Of a stretch of 64,000 nucleotides of DNA, positions 51,853 to 62,071 are shown piece by piece. The DNA is taken from positions 1,488,001 to 1,552,000 of the forward strand of contig CP154437.1 in the NCBI GenBank assembly GCA_039516895.1, written 5' to 3'. Each line of letters begins with the position of its first letter. Position 1 is the first letter of the stretch. The DNA is from Campylobacter coli. GTDB lineage: Bacteria > Campylobacterota > Campylobacteria > Campylobacterales > Campylobacteraceae. The position numbers were made by a program, and so were the translations under genes. The notes beneath the pieces were generated by a model. It did not search any database, was not told where the DNA came from, and saw only the letters and a list, made by a program, of their open reading frames with translations.

Positions 51853-53076
51853 TTAGCTTATTTTCTTTTTAATTAATAATGCTTTCGCACCATCTCTTAC
51901 TACTTCTTTGGTGATAACGATGTCATAATTTTTATATTCTGGCAACTCAAACATCAAATCTACCATTATTTCTTCTATAATGCTTCTAAGTCCCCTAGCA
52001 CCCGTTTTTCGTTCTAGGGCTAATTTTGCTATTTCTCTTAAAGCATCATCTTCAAATTTCAAATTCACGCCATCAATGGCAAAAAGTTTTTGATATTGCT
52101 TTACAATAGCATTTTTTGGCTCAGTTAAAATTCTTACCATATCATCTTCATTCAGTTCATTTAAAGAAGTTATAACATGCAAGCGCCCTATGAGTTCAGG
52201 TATAAGACCAAAATGCACCAAATCATCAGGCTCTATCTTTTCAAGCAAGGCTTTGCTATTTTCTTTTTCATTATCAAAAAAACCTACGACCTTATCACCT
52301 AATTTTCTCTTAAGTATAGTTTCTAAGCCATCAAATGCTCCACCACAAACAAATAAAATATTCGAAGTGTCAATTTGAATAAAATCTTGATTAGGATGTT
52401 TTCTTCCGCCTTTTGGTGGAATATTAACCAAGCTTCCTTCTATAATTTTAAGCAAAGCTTGTTGCACACCTTCTCCACTCACATCACGGGTGATAGAACG
52501 ATTTTCACTCATTCTAGCTATTTTATCAATCTCATCAATAAATACTATACCCTTTTGAGCTCTTTCTACATCTCCATCGGCAGCTTGTAAAAGACGGGTT
52601 AAAATATTTTCCACATCCTCACCCACATAACCTGCTTCGGTTAAAGAAGTTGCATCACAAATTGCTATAGGTACATCCAAAAATTTGGCTAAAGTTTGAG
52701 CAAGTAAGGTTTTTCCACTACCTGTGGGACCTATAAGAAGAATATTGGATTTAAAAAGCTCCACATCATCATCTTGAAGCTCTGATTTAAAAAGTCTTTT
52801 ATAATGATTATAAACTCCCACGCTAAAAACTTTTTTAGCTCTATCTTGTCCTATTACATAACGATCCAAATAAGCCTTTAATTCTTTTGGAGTAATATCT
52901 TTAAAATCTACACCATGTTCGTGTTTTGGCTCTTTAAATTCTTTTTCTTCGCCATAAATAATACTATAAGCTCCCTCAACACAATACTCACAAATAAATG
53001 CGTCATCATTTTCATTAGCCAAAATTCTTCTTTGTGGACTTTCCACCTCATTACAAAAACTGCATTTTCTAGGCAT
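51853..53076 (-). CDS. clpX: ATP-dependent Clp protease ATP-binding subunit ClpX
   Basis: AAA+ unfoldase feeding ClpP. The chosen start gives [16 protein letters not shown]; the zinc finger uses four Cys (CSFC and CEYC). Walker [31 protein letters not shown] (pore loop GYVG), Walker [10 protein letters not shown], sensor regions and IGF-like loop (here VVGFF) follow. 407 residues; an upstream ATG would add 10. It overlaps lpxA by 8 bases. Confidence 0.97.
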   Translation of the reverse strand: MPRKCSFCNEVESPQRRILANENDDAFICEYCVEGAYSIIYGEEKEFKEPKHEHGVDFKDITPKELKAYLDRYVIGQDRAKKVFSVGVYNHYKRLFKSELQDDDVELFKSNILLIGPTGSGKTLLAQTLAKFLDVPIAICDATSLTEAGYVGEDVENILTRLLQAADGDVERAQKGIVFIDEIDKIARMSENRSITRDVSGEGVQQALLKIIEGSLVNIPPKGGRKHPNQDFIQIDTSNILFVCGGAFDGLETILKRKLGDKVVGFFDNEKENSKALLEKIEPDDLVHFGLIPELIGRLHVITSLNELNEDDMVRILTEPKNAIVKQYQKLFAIDGVNLKFEDDALREIAKLALERKTGARGLRSIIEEIMVDLMFELPEYKNYDIVITKEVVRDGAKALLIKKKIS

Positions 53077-53860
53077 TATTTTTACCTCTATATACAGGAA
53101 TTCCACGCTTGGTTTCTAATATAAATTTGCACATTTTATTAATATTTTCACTTTCATTATTTTCTAATAATTTTTGAGCATTTTCTTTTAAGTCCCCTTG
53201 TCTAAACAAGAATTTAAAAGCTTTGCTGAGTCTATCCACTTCATCCTTATCAAAACGACGACGAATTCCTACCAAATTTAAACTTCTAATACTCGCACGA
53301 TTTCCTTCAGCTAAGCAAAAAGGTACTATATCTTGCGAAAGCGCACTCGCACCTGCTATCATGCAACCCTCGCCTACTTTAACAAACTGATGAATAGGAG
53401 TAAGACCGCCCACAACACTAAAATCTCCTAGCTCTACATGCCCTGCTAAGGTTGCATTATTGGCTAAAATAATATTATCTCCCAAAAGGCAATCATGTGC
53501 GATATGACAATACGCCATTATAAAAGCATTATCCCCTATGCGAGTAAAACCATCGCCCTTGGCCGTGCCTGAATTAATCGTAGCAAATTCCCTAATAGTA
53601 GAATTTTGCCCTATAATCACTCCACTTTTTTGCTCATCTTTATAAGATATATCTTGAGGAATATCGCCTACTATAGCATATGAAAATACACGAGAATGAT
53701 CACCTATGGTAGTATCTGAAAGTATTCTCGCGCCTTGTTTGATAACAACCCCATTGCCTATCTTAGCTTCTTTACTTACATACGCATAAGCCTCGATAAC
53801 AACATCATCACCTAAAATCGCTCCATCTTCTATTACAGCACTAGGATGAATTTTTTTCAC
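53069..53860 (-). CDS. lpxA: UDP-N-acetylglucosamine acyltransferase LpxA
   Basis: First step of lipid A synthesis. The 263-residue left-handed beta-helix is built from hexapeptide repeats (about 1-190), with the catalytic His in [15 protein letters not shown] and a helical C terminus. It precedes clpX and follows fabZ by 10 bases. Confidence 0.97.
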   Translation of the reverse strand: MKKIHPSAVIEDGAILGDDVVIEAYAYVSKEAKIGNGVVIKQGARILSDTTIGDHSRVFSYAIVGDIPQDISYKDEQKSGVIIGQNSTIREFATINSGTAKGDGFTRIGDNAFIMAYCHIAHDCLLGDNIILANNATLAGHVELGDFSVVGGLTPIHQFVKVGEGCMIAGASALSQDIVPFCLAEGNRASIRSLNLVGIRRRFDKDEVDRLSKAFKFLFRQGDLKENAQKLLENNESENINKMCKFILETKRGIPVYRGKNNA

Positions 53861-53870
53861 TTATTCTCTC

Positions 53871-54311
53871 TTATTTATCTACTATCATAGCTTTAAGTTC
53901 TGCTTCTGCAACCAAATTTCCATCTACAAAAGCTTGACCTTTAAAAATCCACATATTACCACGGTTTTTCACCACTTGCATTTCATAATCAAGTCTATCT
54001 CCAGGACGAACAGGGTTTCTAAATTTAGCTCCGTCAATACCCGTAAAATATACAACCTTGCTTTTTGGATCTACCTTAGCATCCATACTTTCAAAAGCTA
54101 AAACACCACCTGTTTGTGCCATACCTTCTAAAATCAAAACTCCAGGGTAAATAGGATGGCCTGGAAAATGTCCCATAAAAACATGATCACTTATGCTGAT
54201 ATTTTTATATCCTCGAACAACTTCTCCAACTTTTAACTCTGTGATTTTATCAACAAGTAAAAAGGGGTAACGGTGAGGTAAAATTTCTTGAATTTGCATT
54301 ACATCTATCAT
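53871..54311 (-). CDS. fabZ: (3R)-hydroxyacyl-ACP dehydratase FabZ
   Basis: Dehydrates 3-hydroxyacyl-ACP in fatty-acid elongation. The 146-residue hot-dog protein has [11 protein letters not shown], the catalytic His/Glu of [21 protein letters not shown]. fabZ-lpxA adjacency is a common lipid arrangement. Confidence 0.97.
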   Translation of the reverse strand: MIDVMQIQEILPHRYPFLLVDKITELKVGEVVRGYKNISISDHVFMGHFPGHPIYPGVLILEGMAQTGGVLAFESMDAKVDPKSKVVYFTGIDGAKFRNPVRPGDRLDYEMQVVKNRGNMWIFKGQAFVDGNLVAEAELKAMIVDK

Positions 54312-54424
54312 TAAATCAGCCTTAAAAACAATTAAAAACTCAATTATATAAAAAAATCATTAAAAATTATGTTAAATTAACCAATTTTAGTCAAATTTTT
54401 AAGTAGATTTAAAATATTTTAAAT

Positions 54425-55516
54425 CTACATTCTTTTTATTACTTCCTTAACATCAAAATAAATTTCACTCTTGGCTACAATCTCATATCTTGTAGGTAAA
54501 ATTTTTTCAAGCACTATAACAGGACTAAGATCATAAGCTCCAAAATGCTTATTTCTCCATTTAATTTCTTCTTCTATTTTCAAAGGATATTTTAAAAAAT
54601 CTTCAAAATTTTTCCATTTATTTTTAAAATAAGAATTAAAGCGCCAAAATTCTATAAAGTTGATTTCATCCTTCATACTTTTATAAATTCCATCTTTTAA
54701 ATTCTCATTTAAAATCTTTTCATCTAAACTAAATCTTGTATAATGATTTTTAAAATGAGAATAAAATAAAATATGACTTTTAACAGCTTTTTTATCAAGC
54801 TTTATTAAAGCATTTAAAAGTCGGTAGTTTAAAAATTTTTGTCTTATGATTTCAAATTTTATACCTTTTTTTTCTAATAGATTGACTTTTTTATAAAGAG
54901 CTATTCTAGCTTCTATGCTTGCAGGTAAAATTTGAGCATTAATAGGTGACATTAATTCATCGATAAAATTTTTATCCTGTTTTTGTTTTTTTAGCCCATA
55001 AATACAACCACAATAATTTTGATGATAAAGCATTTCTTTTTTTGCTAAAGCAAATTGTCTTTGAGTGCCTCCATTTTTACGAAAATCAGGAGCTAAAAAT
55101 TCTACTCCGTAAGGCTCACACTCTTTTTGCAAAGCATTTTTTAATTGTTCTAAATCCTTCTTAGGACTTGTTAAAAGTGTTGTTGTAAGCTTTTTTTCTC
55201 CTATGTTAGCTGCAAATTCTACACTTGAACCCATTCTTAAATCAAAGCAAATTTCACACCTTGCACCTTTTTCTGGTTCATCTTCGTAACCCTTTACAGC
55301 TTTTAGCCATTTTTCATACTCATACTCACCCTTATAAAGTTTAATACCAAGCTTATCACAAGATCTTTTTACATCCAAAAATCTTAGCTCGTATTCGCTT
55401 AAAGGATGGATATTAGGATCATAAAAATACCCTATAATTTTTTCTTTAGGGTATTCTTTTCTAAGCTCTTCTATAAAATAATGGCTATCTACACTGCAAC
55501 AAATGTGTACTAACAT
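54425..55516 (-). CDS. queH: Epoxyqueuosine reductase QueH
   Basis: Last step of queuosine synthesis in tRNA. A 363-residue QueH (DUF208) protein: LVHICCSVDSHYFIEEL (adjacent Cys pair), ARCEICFDLRM, LLTSPKKDLEQL and QNYCGCIYGLKKQKQ hold the iron-sulfur ligands. The C-terminal 150 residues extend the usual core (about 200-230), as in related epsilonproteobacteria. Its start overlaps bcp by 1 base. Confidence 0.9.
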   Translation of the reverse strand: MLVHICCSVDSHYFIEELRKEYPKEKIIGYFYDPNIHPLSEYELRFLDVKRSCDKLGIKLYKGEYEYEKWLKAVKGYEDEPEKGARCEICFDLRMGSSVEFAANIGEKKLTTTLLTSPKKDLEQLKNALQKECEPYGVEFLAPDFRKNGGTQRQFALAKKEMLYHQNYCGCIYGLKKQKQDKNFIDELMSPINAQILPASIEARIALYKKVNLLEKKGIKFEIIRQKFLNYRLLNALIKLDKKAVKSHILFYSHFKNHYTRFSLDEKILNENLKDGIYKSMKDEINFIEFWRFNSYFKNKWKNFEDFLKYPLKIEEEIKWRNKHFGAYDLSPVIVLEKILPTRYEIVAKSEIYFDVKEVIKRM

Positions 55517-55974
55517 TAAAGACTTTCAAGCACTTTTAGTGCATGATCTTTTACGCGGACATTGCTATAAATTTGGGCGATTTTTCCCGCTTCATCGATA
55601 ACAAAAGTCGATCTTATAATGCCTTCGTATTCTTTACCATAATTTTTCTTAAGTCCCCAAGCTCCATAAGCTTTTGCCACTTCTTTTTCACTATCGCTTA
55701 ATAAAATATGCTTTAAATTAAATTTGGCAATAAATTTATCATGACTTGCCACACCATCAGGACTTACACCGATAATCACTGCATTTTTATCACAAAATTT
55801 ATCATAGTTTGCACTAAAATCACAAGCTTCTGTGGTGCAACCTGGAGTATTATCCTTAGGATAAAAATATAAAATCACTTTTTTACCAATAAAATCTTTA
55901 AGAGCAATTTTCACTCCATCTTGATTTGAAAGCTCAAATTGTGGTGCCTCATCTCCCTCTTTTAAAATACTCAT
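55516..55974 (-). CDS. bcp: Thioredoxin-dependent peroxiredoxin Bcp
   Basis: Reduces peroxides. The 152-residue AhpC/TSA-fold protein has KDNTPGCTTEACDF with the peroxidatic Cys (first of the two) and a resolving Cys five residues on, and an Arg in IRSTFVIDE. It overlaps the tautomerase gene by 4 bases, in a tautomerase-bcp-queH unit. Confidence 0.94.
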   Translation of the reverse strand: MSILKEGDEAPQFELSNQDGVKIALKDFIGKKVILYFYPKDNTPGCTTEACDFSANYDKFCDKNAVIIGVSPDGVASHDKFIAKFNLKHILLSDSEKEVAKAYGAWGLKKNYGKEYEGIIRSTFVIDEAGKIAQIYSNVRVKDHALKVLESL

Positions 55975-56177
55975 TTACTTGCCTTTGCCTTGATAGCCTC
56001 TACACTCTCTCCACCAAAACCTATATCGTAACTCTCGATATCTTCTAGCATCACTACTACTCTTTCTTTGCTTTTATTGTATTTTGTACTTAAAAGCTCG
56101 GTTATATCGGCTATCAATTCAGCTTTTTGCTCCTTACTTAAAGCCGGTTTTGCTAATTTAATATTTACAATTGGCAT
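55971..56177 (-). CDS. 4-oxalocrotonate tautomerase-family protein (second copy)
   Basis: A 68-residue tautomerase with the catalytic N-terminal Pro after Met removal (M-PIVNIKLAKPALS). Core blocks KAELIADITELLSTKYNKSKERVVVML and IGFGGESVEAIK. Diverged from the copy at 18299-18514. A TTTATA on the plus strand (56197-56202) is a possible -10 for this minus-strand unit. Confidence 0.88.
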   Translation of the reverse strand: MPIVNIKLAKPALSKEQKAELIADITELLSTKYNKSKERVVVMLEDIESYDIGFGGESVEAIKAKASK

Positions 56178-56520
56178 TTTTTCTCCTTATTTAATTTTTA
56201 TAATTATTTCAAACTTTAACAAATAAATTTTTAAATTTACACTAAATTCTGTAAAAAATTTTCAATTCAATCTTTCTCAAAATTTCGACATTAAATTTCT
56301 TAATTTTACTTTTAATTATCAAAAAAAGCTTTACCAAAACACAAGCTAATAAAAACTATATTTTTAAGATAGAAGTTTGATAAATTTTAAAAAGTTTTTA
56401 TTTTTTATTAAAATCCTTCATTAAATGTTTAAATTTATACTTTATATATCAAGCTATCATTAATTTACTTTTGATAAAATTAAAAGTTTTTTAACAAAAA
56501 TATAACTATTAAGGCTAAAA
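56178..56520. other. Gene-free control region between tautomerase and ilvE
   Basis: These 343 bases lie between divergent genes and are very AT-rich. The only readable elements are a minus-strand -10 (TATAAA, 56197-56202) and the plus-strand TATAACTAT at 56501-56509 just before ilvE. No ORF, tRNA or hairpin stands out. Confidence 0.45.
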
Positions 56521-57435
56521 ATGATCTCGGCAGACAAAATTTGGATGGATGGAAAATTAGTTGATTTTAAAGATGCAACTTTGCACTTTTTAACCCATTC
56601 TTTACATTATGGTAATGCTGTTTTTGAAGGAACAAGAGCTTATAAAACAGATAAAGGTTTGGCGATTTTCAGACTTGAAGATCACACTAAAAGACTTTTA
56701 GAATCCGCTAAAATTACTCTTTTAAACTGCCCTTTTTCTCAAAAAGAGCTTGAAAAGGCACAAATTGAACTTTTAAAAGTGAATGATTTTAAAAATAATG
56801 TCTATATTCGCCCTGTGATTTTCTTAGGTGATGGAGTAATGGGACTTTATCATGTAAAAGCTCCTGTGCGTGTTGGTATCGCTGCTTGGGAATGGGGTGC
56901 TTATTTGGGTGAAGAAGGTTTAGAAAAAGGTATTAAAGTAAAAATTTCATCTTTTGTAAGAAATAGTGTAAAATCTTGCATGGGCAAAGCAAAAGCGAGT
57001 GCAAACTATCTTAATTCTCAAATTGCAAAATTTGAAGCTATTGAAGCAGGATATGAAGAAGCTTTGATGCTTGATGAAGAAGGTTTTATTGCAGAAGGCA
57101 CAGGAGAGTGCTTCTTTATCGTAAAAGATGGAGTTTTAATCACTCCTCCTAATGACTTTTCCCTAAAAAGCATCACTCAAGATACAGTGCTTAAAATCGC
57201 TCACGATCTTGGCTTAACTGTACTTCGTCAAAGAATTTCAAGAGATGAAGTTTATACTGCTGATGAAGCATTTTTTACTGGAACTGCTGCAGAAATCACC
57301 CCTATTAATAATGTTGATGCAAGAATTATAGGTAGTGGTATAAGAGGTCCTATTACTAAAAAACTTCAAGATGCTTATTTTGATGTAGTTTACGGACGCA
57401 ATGAAAAATACGCATCTATGCTAACTTATATTTAA
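56521..57435 (+). CDS. ilvE: Branched-chain amino acid aminotransferase
   Basis: Fold-IV PLP enzyme for valine, leucine, isoleucine. The 304-residue protein has LTHSLHYGNAVFEGTRAY, the PLP Lys region KAKASANYLNSQIAK, GYEEALMLDEEGFIAEGTGECFF and FFTGTAAEITPI. It leads ilvE-SPFH-DUF2393-DUF2393. Confidence 0.96.
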   Translation: MISADKIWMDGKLVDFKDATLHFLTHSLHYGNAVFEGTRAYKTDKGLAIFRLEDHTKRLLESAKITLLNCPFSQKELEKAQIELLKVNDFKNNVYIRPVIFLGDGVMGLYHVKAPVRVGIAAWEWGAYLGEEGLEKGIKVKISSFVRNSVKSCMGKAKASANYLNSQIAKFEAIEAGYEEALMLDEEGFIAEGTGECFFIVKDGVLITPPNDFSLKSITQDTVLKIAHDLGLTVLRQRISRDEVYTADEAFFTGTAAEITPINNVDARIIGSGIRGPITKKLQDAYFDVVYGRNEKYASMLTYI

Positions 57436-57450
57436 AGATAAAGGAAATAA

Positions 57451-58533
57451 ATGCCAGCTGATTTGAATGATTATTTCAATAAAAAAAATGGAAACTCTAA
57501 TAACAATAACAATCGACAAAATTTCAATTTTAAAGCCCCTGAATTCAATTTCAAGGGTTTTGGAAAATTTTCTCCTTTTGTCTATGGTGCAATTATTATT
57601 GTTTTGTTTTTAATTATCGCAAAACCTTTTATGGTAATAAATTCTGGGGAAATGGGGATTAAATCCACTACAGGTAAATATGATCCAAATCCTTTAGAAC
57701 CAGGACTCCACTTTTTTCTACCTTTTATACAAAAAATAACCATAATTGATACTAGAGTAAGACAAATCAATTATGCTTCTATAGAAGGGAGTAATGAAAA
57801 TTTATCTTCAGGCTCAGGCGTAATCAATAAAAACAGCATTTCTGTGCTTGATTCACGTGGCTTGCCTGTTTCTATCGATGTAACAGTTCAATACCGCCTA
57901 AATCCTTTACAAGTTCCTCAAACCATAGCAACTTGGAGCTTAAATTGGGAAAACAAAATTATAGATCCTGTGGTGCGCGATGTGGTTCGAAGTGTTGTGG
58001 GAAAATATACTGCTGAAGAGCTTCCAACAAATCGTAATGCAATTGCAACTCAAATTGAAGAGGGTATAAGAAAAACTATAGAAGCACAACCTAATGAGCC
58101 TGTAGAACTTCGTGCGGTTCAACTTAGAGAAATTATCTTACCTTTAAAAGTAAAAGAGCAAATCGAACGCGTACAGATTGCAAAACAAGAAGCAGAAAGA
58201 ACCAAATATGAAGTAGAAAGAGCAAACCAAGAAGCTTTAAAAAAGGCTGCTTTAGCTGAAGGGGAAGCAAATGCAACCATCATCAGTGCTAAAGGTAAAG
58301 CAATGGCTGTAAAAATAGAAGCAGATGCGCAAGCTTATTCTAATAAAGAAATTGCAAATAGTTTAAATACTCCTTTGCTTAACTTAAAACAAATCGAAAC
58401 CCAAAAAGAATTTAATGAAGCCTTGAAAGTCAATCAAGATGCCAAAATTTTCTTAACTCCTGGTGGAGCAGTGCCAAATATTTGGGTAGATACTAAGGAT
58501 GCTAAAAAACAAAGTTCTGCTAATATGAACTAG
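57451..58533 (+). CDS. SPFH/Band-7 (stomatin/HflK-like) membrane protein
   Basis: A 360-residue protein with an Asn-rich N-terminal cytosolic stretch, one membrane helix (about 45-65), then an SPFH domain (about 68-255; GEMGIKSTTGKYDPNPLEPGLHFFLPFI, RGLPVSIDVTVQYRL) and a coiled-coil helix (about 230-320; QEAERTKYEVERANQEALKKAALAEGEA). Such proteins assemble into membrane scaffolds. In Campylobacter its relative is linked with stress and adhesion, recalled only. It sits between ilvE and the DUF2393 pair. Confidence 0.85.
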   Translation: MPADLNDYFNKKNGNSNNNNNRQNFNFKAPEFNFKGFGKFSPFVYGAIIIVLFLIIAKPFMVINSGEMGIKSTTGKYDPNPLEPGLHFFLPFIQKITIIDTRVRQINYASIEGSNENLSSGSGVINKNSISVLDSRGLPVSIDVTVQYRLNPLQVPQTIATWSLNWENKIIDPVVRDVVRSVVGKYTAEELPTNRNAIATQIEEGIRKTIEAQPNEPVELRAVQLREIILPLKVKEQIERVQIAKQEAERTKYEVERANQEALKKAALAEGEANATIISAKGKAMAVKIEADAQAYSNKEIANSLNTPLLNLKQIETQKEFNEALKVNQDAKIFLTPGGAVPNIWVDTKDAKKQSSANMN

Positions 58534-58543
58534 GGTGTATAGA

Positions 58544-59074
58544 GTGGAAAGACTAAAAGAAATTGTGCATTTTTACACTACTCACTTGTATTTGGTGGAT
58601 TATATGCTGATTTTATTTGTCTTTTTTCTCTTCACTTGTGTTCTACTCTTGTGTATCTTTTTACGCCACAAACCCGTGGCGGCTCTTTTAATTATCGCGC
58701 TTAATATAATCATTTGTTTTTTAGTTTATACATATGGGTATAAACTCATAGACAGCCAAGCAAGGAGTAGAAAAACAACCATTGTAGAACAAAAATTCAT
58801 ACAAAGTTCAGGAGCTTTGATTGTTGATTTTAATATCACAAATACTTCTAAAAACGACTTTAAACAATGTAAAATAATAGCTAAAATTTTCAAAGATAAG
58901 CTACCTCAAGATAATCTCATAAATACATATAAAAACAAATTTATTCCTTTTAGGCAAAAAAGTAGAGAGATTTTTAATCTAAAACAAAACACAACCCAAT
59001 TTCAAAGAATTGCTTTTGACAATTTTAACTACGATAATAACTACACTATACGCCTAAATTCGGAGTGCTTTTAA
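58544..59074 (+). CDS. DUF2393-family membrane protein 1
   Basis: A 176-residue protein with two N-terminal membrane helices (about 15-40 and 45-65) and a periplasmic immunoglobulin-like C-terminal part (SGALIVDFNITNTSKNDFKQCKIIAKIF). The start is GTG at 58544 with AGGG eight bases upstream; a GTG at 58535 (3 codons earlier) is equally open. Function unknown; paired with the next gene and with ilvE-SPFH in epsilonproteobacteria. Confidence 0.7.
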   Translation: MERLKEIVHFYTTHLYLVDYMLILFVFFLFTCVLLLCIFLRHKPVAALLIIALNIIICFLVYTYGYKLIDSQARSRKTTIVEQKFIQSSGALIVDFNITNTSKNDFKQCKIIAKIFKDKLPQDNLINTYKNKFIPFRQKSREIFNLKQNTTQFQRIAFDNFNYDNNYTIRLNSECF

Positions 59075-59583
59075 TGCAATTTACAATTTTTCATATTTTA
59101 GCTTTTGTTATTTTAATTTTTTGCTTTATTTTAATTTGTATTTTAATTTTCTTAAAGGTTAAACAAAAAGAATTTGCTTTAATTTCCTATACTATTGCAA
59201 CTATTTTCACTGCTCTTTTAATCTATTCTGTATTTCTAACTATTAATCAATTTACAATCCAAGCTAGTCTTAGCAAACTTACCTTTTCTAGAGATTTAAG
59301 ACACGAAAGCATTATTATCACAGGAAAAGTGCAAAATCTTACTAAATTTAATATTCGCAAATGCTATTTAATGTTAAGCATATTAAACAAAAAACAGGTT
59401 GGAGGAGAAATTTTTGATGATAAAAATGTACGTAATGCCAAAATGCAAAATACAAGCGTTTCTTATACTATAGAAATCATAGACACCCTTCCAGGCAATA
59501 CATATAAAACTTTTAGAGCTGAAGCTCCTTTTCCGCCAAGTTTTGAAAATCCCGAATTTTACCACACTTTAAAATGCATTTAA
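59074..59583 (+). CDS. DUF2393-family membrane protein 2
   Basis: A 169-residue paralogue of the preceding protein: two membrane helices (about 5-25 and 37-57), then a periplasmic domain (ESIIITGKVQNLTKFNIRKCYLMLSI). The ATG overlaps the preceding stop by one base. Start is ATG at 59074 rather than the GTG at 59065. Function unknown. Confidence 0.72.
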   Translation: MQFTIFHILAFVILIFCFILICILIFLKVKQKEFALISYTIATIFTALLIYSVFLTINQFTIQASLSKLTFSRDLRHESIIITGKVQNLTKFNIRKCYLMLSILNKKQVGGEIFDDKNVRNAKMQNTSVSYTIEIIDTLPGNTYKTFRAEAPFPPSFENPEFYHTLKCI

Positions 59584-59736
59584 AAAACTATGGTAAATAT
59601 TAAATATTTTTAAAAATATCAATATACTATAATCCGTTAAACTTTTTAGGACAAATTTCAACTTAATTTTAAAAAATTTTTGATATATTGTTAAAATCTG
59701 ATAATTTTCAAAAAATAATTAATGGGAGTTTATTCA

Positions 59737-61857
59737 ATGTTTAAATCTTTGAATATAGGTTCAAAACTCGTACTATCAGTTGCCATCAGTGTAATTGTAG
59801 CTATAGTGGTTTTAATATCTATTGTATCCTCAGAAGTTGCTTCCTTTGCAGAAAGAGAAGCCAAAAATGCACTATTCATATCTTCAAAAAGATATGTAAA
59901 CTACATGGAAGGTATTTTAAATGAACCCATTGTCTTAACAAAAAGTACCGCTTCTTCATTGAATGAAATATTTTCACAATATGATCAAATTGATGTAAAT
60001 TTGGTTGAAAGTATTGTAAAAAATACTTTTGATAGTAGTGCAAGAGCAGAATATGCTTTTCTTTATCTAAAAGATCCTTCGGTATTAAGCAATACTGCTG
60101 CTATAGATAAAAATTTTAGAAGCCAAGATGGCAACACCTTTGCTATGATTTTTTCTGATACCACTTTAGAAAGATCAGGAGGTATAAAAGTTATCCGTAC
60201 TCCAAATAATTTCGCGCAACTAAATATAATTCGAGAAATAGAACAAAATGCGAAATACGGGGATCATGATTCAGTATTTTTTGGTCCTCCTACACACCTT
60301 AATTATAATGGAAATGAGTTTTTGGGTATCAATCTGGGAATGCCTATTTTCAACAATAAAGGTAAGCTTGTAGGAGCTATAGGATATTCTTTGGATTTTA
60401 ATGAAATTTCTAAAGCTTTACTTGATCCATCTTTAGACCTTTTTGAAGGTAATATAAGAATGATCACAAATGATCAAGGGGTTATTGCGGTTCACAATAC
60501 CAACCCAGGAGCTATTTTAAAAAATTTGATTGATATCAATAAAGATCCTTCTATAAATTTAATCAATGATGCAGTGAAAGAACATAGACAAATCATCATT
60601 GATAATTATACCGATTCAATGGGGCAACCTAGTTACGCAAGTATCACTCCATTTAATACTTTAAATAATTCAAGCAAATGGAGCGTAGTTGTAACAGCGC
60701 CTAAGAAATCAGTTTTAGCACCTTTATATAAATTAGAATTTATTATCGTTGGTGTTGCCGCTATAGCTTTGATTGCTATTTTAGTAGTTGTATATTTTTG
60801 TGTAAGAAAAATAGTAGGAGCAAGAATTCCTATTATACTCAAAGCTCTAGAAAATTTCTTCCGCTTCTTAAATCATGAAAAAGTCGAAGTTCACACAATC
60901 AAAATTAGGGCCGATGATGAACTAGGAAAAATGGGTAAAATCATCAACGAAAACATCCTTGCTACTAAACAAGGTTTAGAACAAGATGCTAAAGCAGTAA
61001 AAGAAAGTGTTGAAACCGTAGGAGTAGTAGAAAGTGGTAATCTTACTGCAAGAATTACAGCTAATCCTAGAAATCCACAATTAATAGAACTTAAAAATGT
61101 TCTTAATAGACTTTTAGATGTTTTACAAACTAAAGTAGGATCAGATATGAATGCTATTCATAAGATCTTTGAAGAATATAAGTCTTTAGACTTTAGAAAT
61201 AAACTTGATAATGCTAGTGGTAATGTTGAAATCACTACCAATGCTTTAGGAGATGAAATCGTTAAGATGTTAAAACAAAGTTCTGACTTTGCTAATCACT
61301 TAGCCAGTGAAAGTTCTAAACTTCAAAGTGCAGTTCAAAACCTTACTTCATCTTCTAATTCTCAAGCAGCTTCTTTGGAAGAAACAGCTGCTGCTTTAGA
61401 AGAGATTACTTCTTCTATGCAAAATGTTTCTGTAAAAACCAGTGATGTTATCACTCAATCTGAAGAGATTAAGAATGTTACAGGTATTATTGGAGATATT
61501 GCAGATCAAATCAATCTTCTAGCATTAAATGCTGCTATTGAAGCCGCACGTGCAGGAGAACATGGTAGAGGATTTGCAGTTGTTGCAGATGAAGTTAGAA
61601 AGCTAGCGGAAAGAACTCAAAAGTCTTTATCTGAAATAGAAGCTAATACTAATTTATTGGTTCAATCTATCAATGATATGGCAGAATCTATTAAAGAGCA
61701 AACTGCAGGTATTACTCAAATCAATGAGAGTGTAGCTCAAATTGATCAAACTACTAAGGATAATGTAGAGATTGCTAATGAGTCTGCTATTATTTCTAAT
61801 ACTGTAAGTGATATAGCTAATAATATACTTGAAGATGTGAAAAAGAAAAGATTTTAA
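59737..61857 (+). CDS. Methyl-accepting chemotaxis protein with dCACHE sensor (Tlp-type)
   Basis: A 706-residue receptor. TM1 about 11-34, double-CACHE periplasmic domain (about 35-335; motif-rich [17 protein letters not shown]), TM2 about 336-358, HAMP-like region, and a signalling hairpin ([41 protein letters not shown]). The tail [11 protein letters not shown] is that of the C. jejuni Tlp2/3/4 group. Gene order beside the following methyltransferase fits Tlp4 (Cj0262c position). The ligand is unknown. GGGAG precedes the chosen ATG. Confidence 0.9.
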   Translation: MFKSLNIGSKLVLSVAISVIVAIVVLISIVSSEVASFAEREAKNALFISSKRYVNYMEGILNEPIVLTKSTASSLNEIFSQYDQIDVNLVESIVKNTFDSSARAEYAFLYLKDPSVLSNTAAIDKNFRSQDGNTFAMIFSDTTLERSGGIKVIRTPNNFAQLNIIREIEQNAKYGDHDSVFFGPPTHLNYNGNEFLGINLGMPIFNNKGKLVGAIGYSLDFNEISKALLDPSLDLFEGNIRMITNDQGVIAVHNTNPGAILKNLIDINKDPSINLINDAVKEHRQIIIDNYTDSMGQPSYASITPFNTLNNSSKWSVVVTAPKKSVLAPLYKLEFIIVGVAAIALIAILVVVYFCVRKIVGARIPIILKALENFFRFLNHEKVEVHTIKIRADDELGKMGKIINENILATKQGLEQDAKAVKESVETVGVVESGNLTARITANPRNPQLIELKNVLNRLLDVLQTKVGSDMNAIHKIFEEYKSLDFRNKLDNASGNVEITTNALGDEIVKMLKQSSDFANHLASESSKLQSAVQNLTSSSNSQAASLEETAAALEEITSSMQNVSVKTSDVITQSEEIKNVTGIIGDIADQINLLALNAAIEAARAGEHGRGFAVVADEVRKLAERTQKSLSEIEANTNLLVQSINDMAESIKEQTAGITQINESVAQIDQTTKDNVEIANESAIISNTVSDIANNILEDVKKKRF

Positions 61858-61877
61858 TTAGAGACTGATATATAAAA

Positions 61878-61907
61878 TTTAGATTGATATGCGAGTATCA
61901 ATCTAAA
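61878..61907 (+). terminator. Hairpin after the chemoreceptor gene
   Basis: A perfect 12-bp stem TTTAGATTGATA with loop TGCGAG, 20 bases after the stop. The U-run is short. Confidence 0.65.
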
Positions 61908-62037
61908 GATTTAATTCATTAACACTTTTAGCTGATTACTCGTTGATATCTTTTAATTCATTATTTATTAACACCTAAGTAGATTGGGTTGGTTTGTTTT
62001 ATAAATAGATAATTTAATAATTTAGTATTTTTTATGC

Positions 62038-62043
62038 TATGAT
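62038..62043 (+). promoter_or_regulatory. Likely -10 box for the methyltransferase gene
   Basis: TGCTATGAT, an extended -10, ends 28 bases before the ATG at 62072. Confidence 0.4.
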
Positions 62044-62071
62044 TTTATTGATTTAAAAATAAGGACTATCA

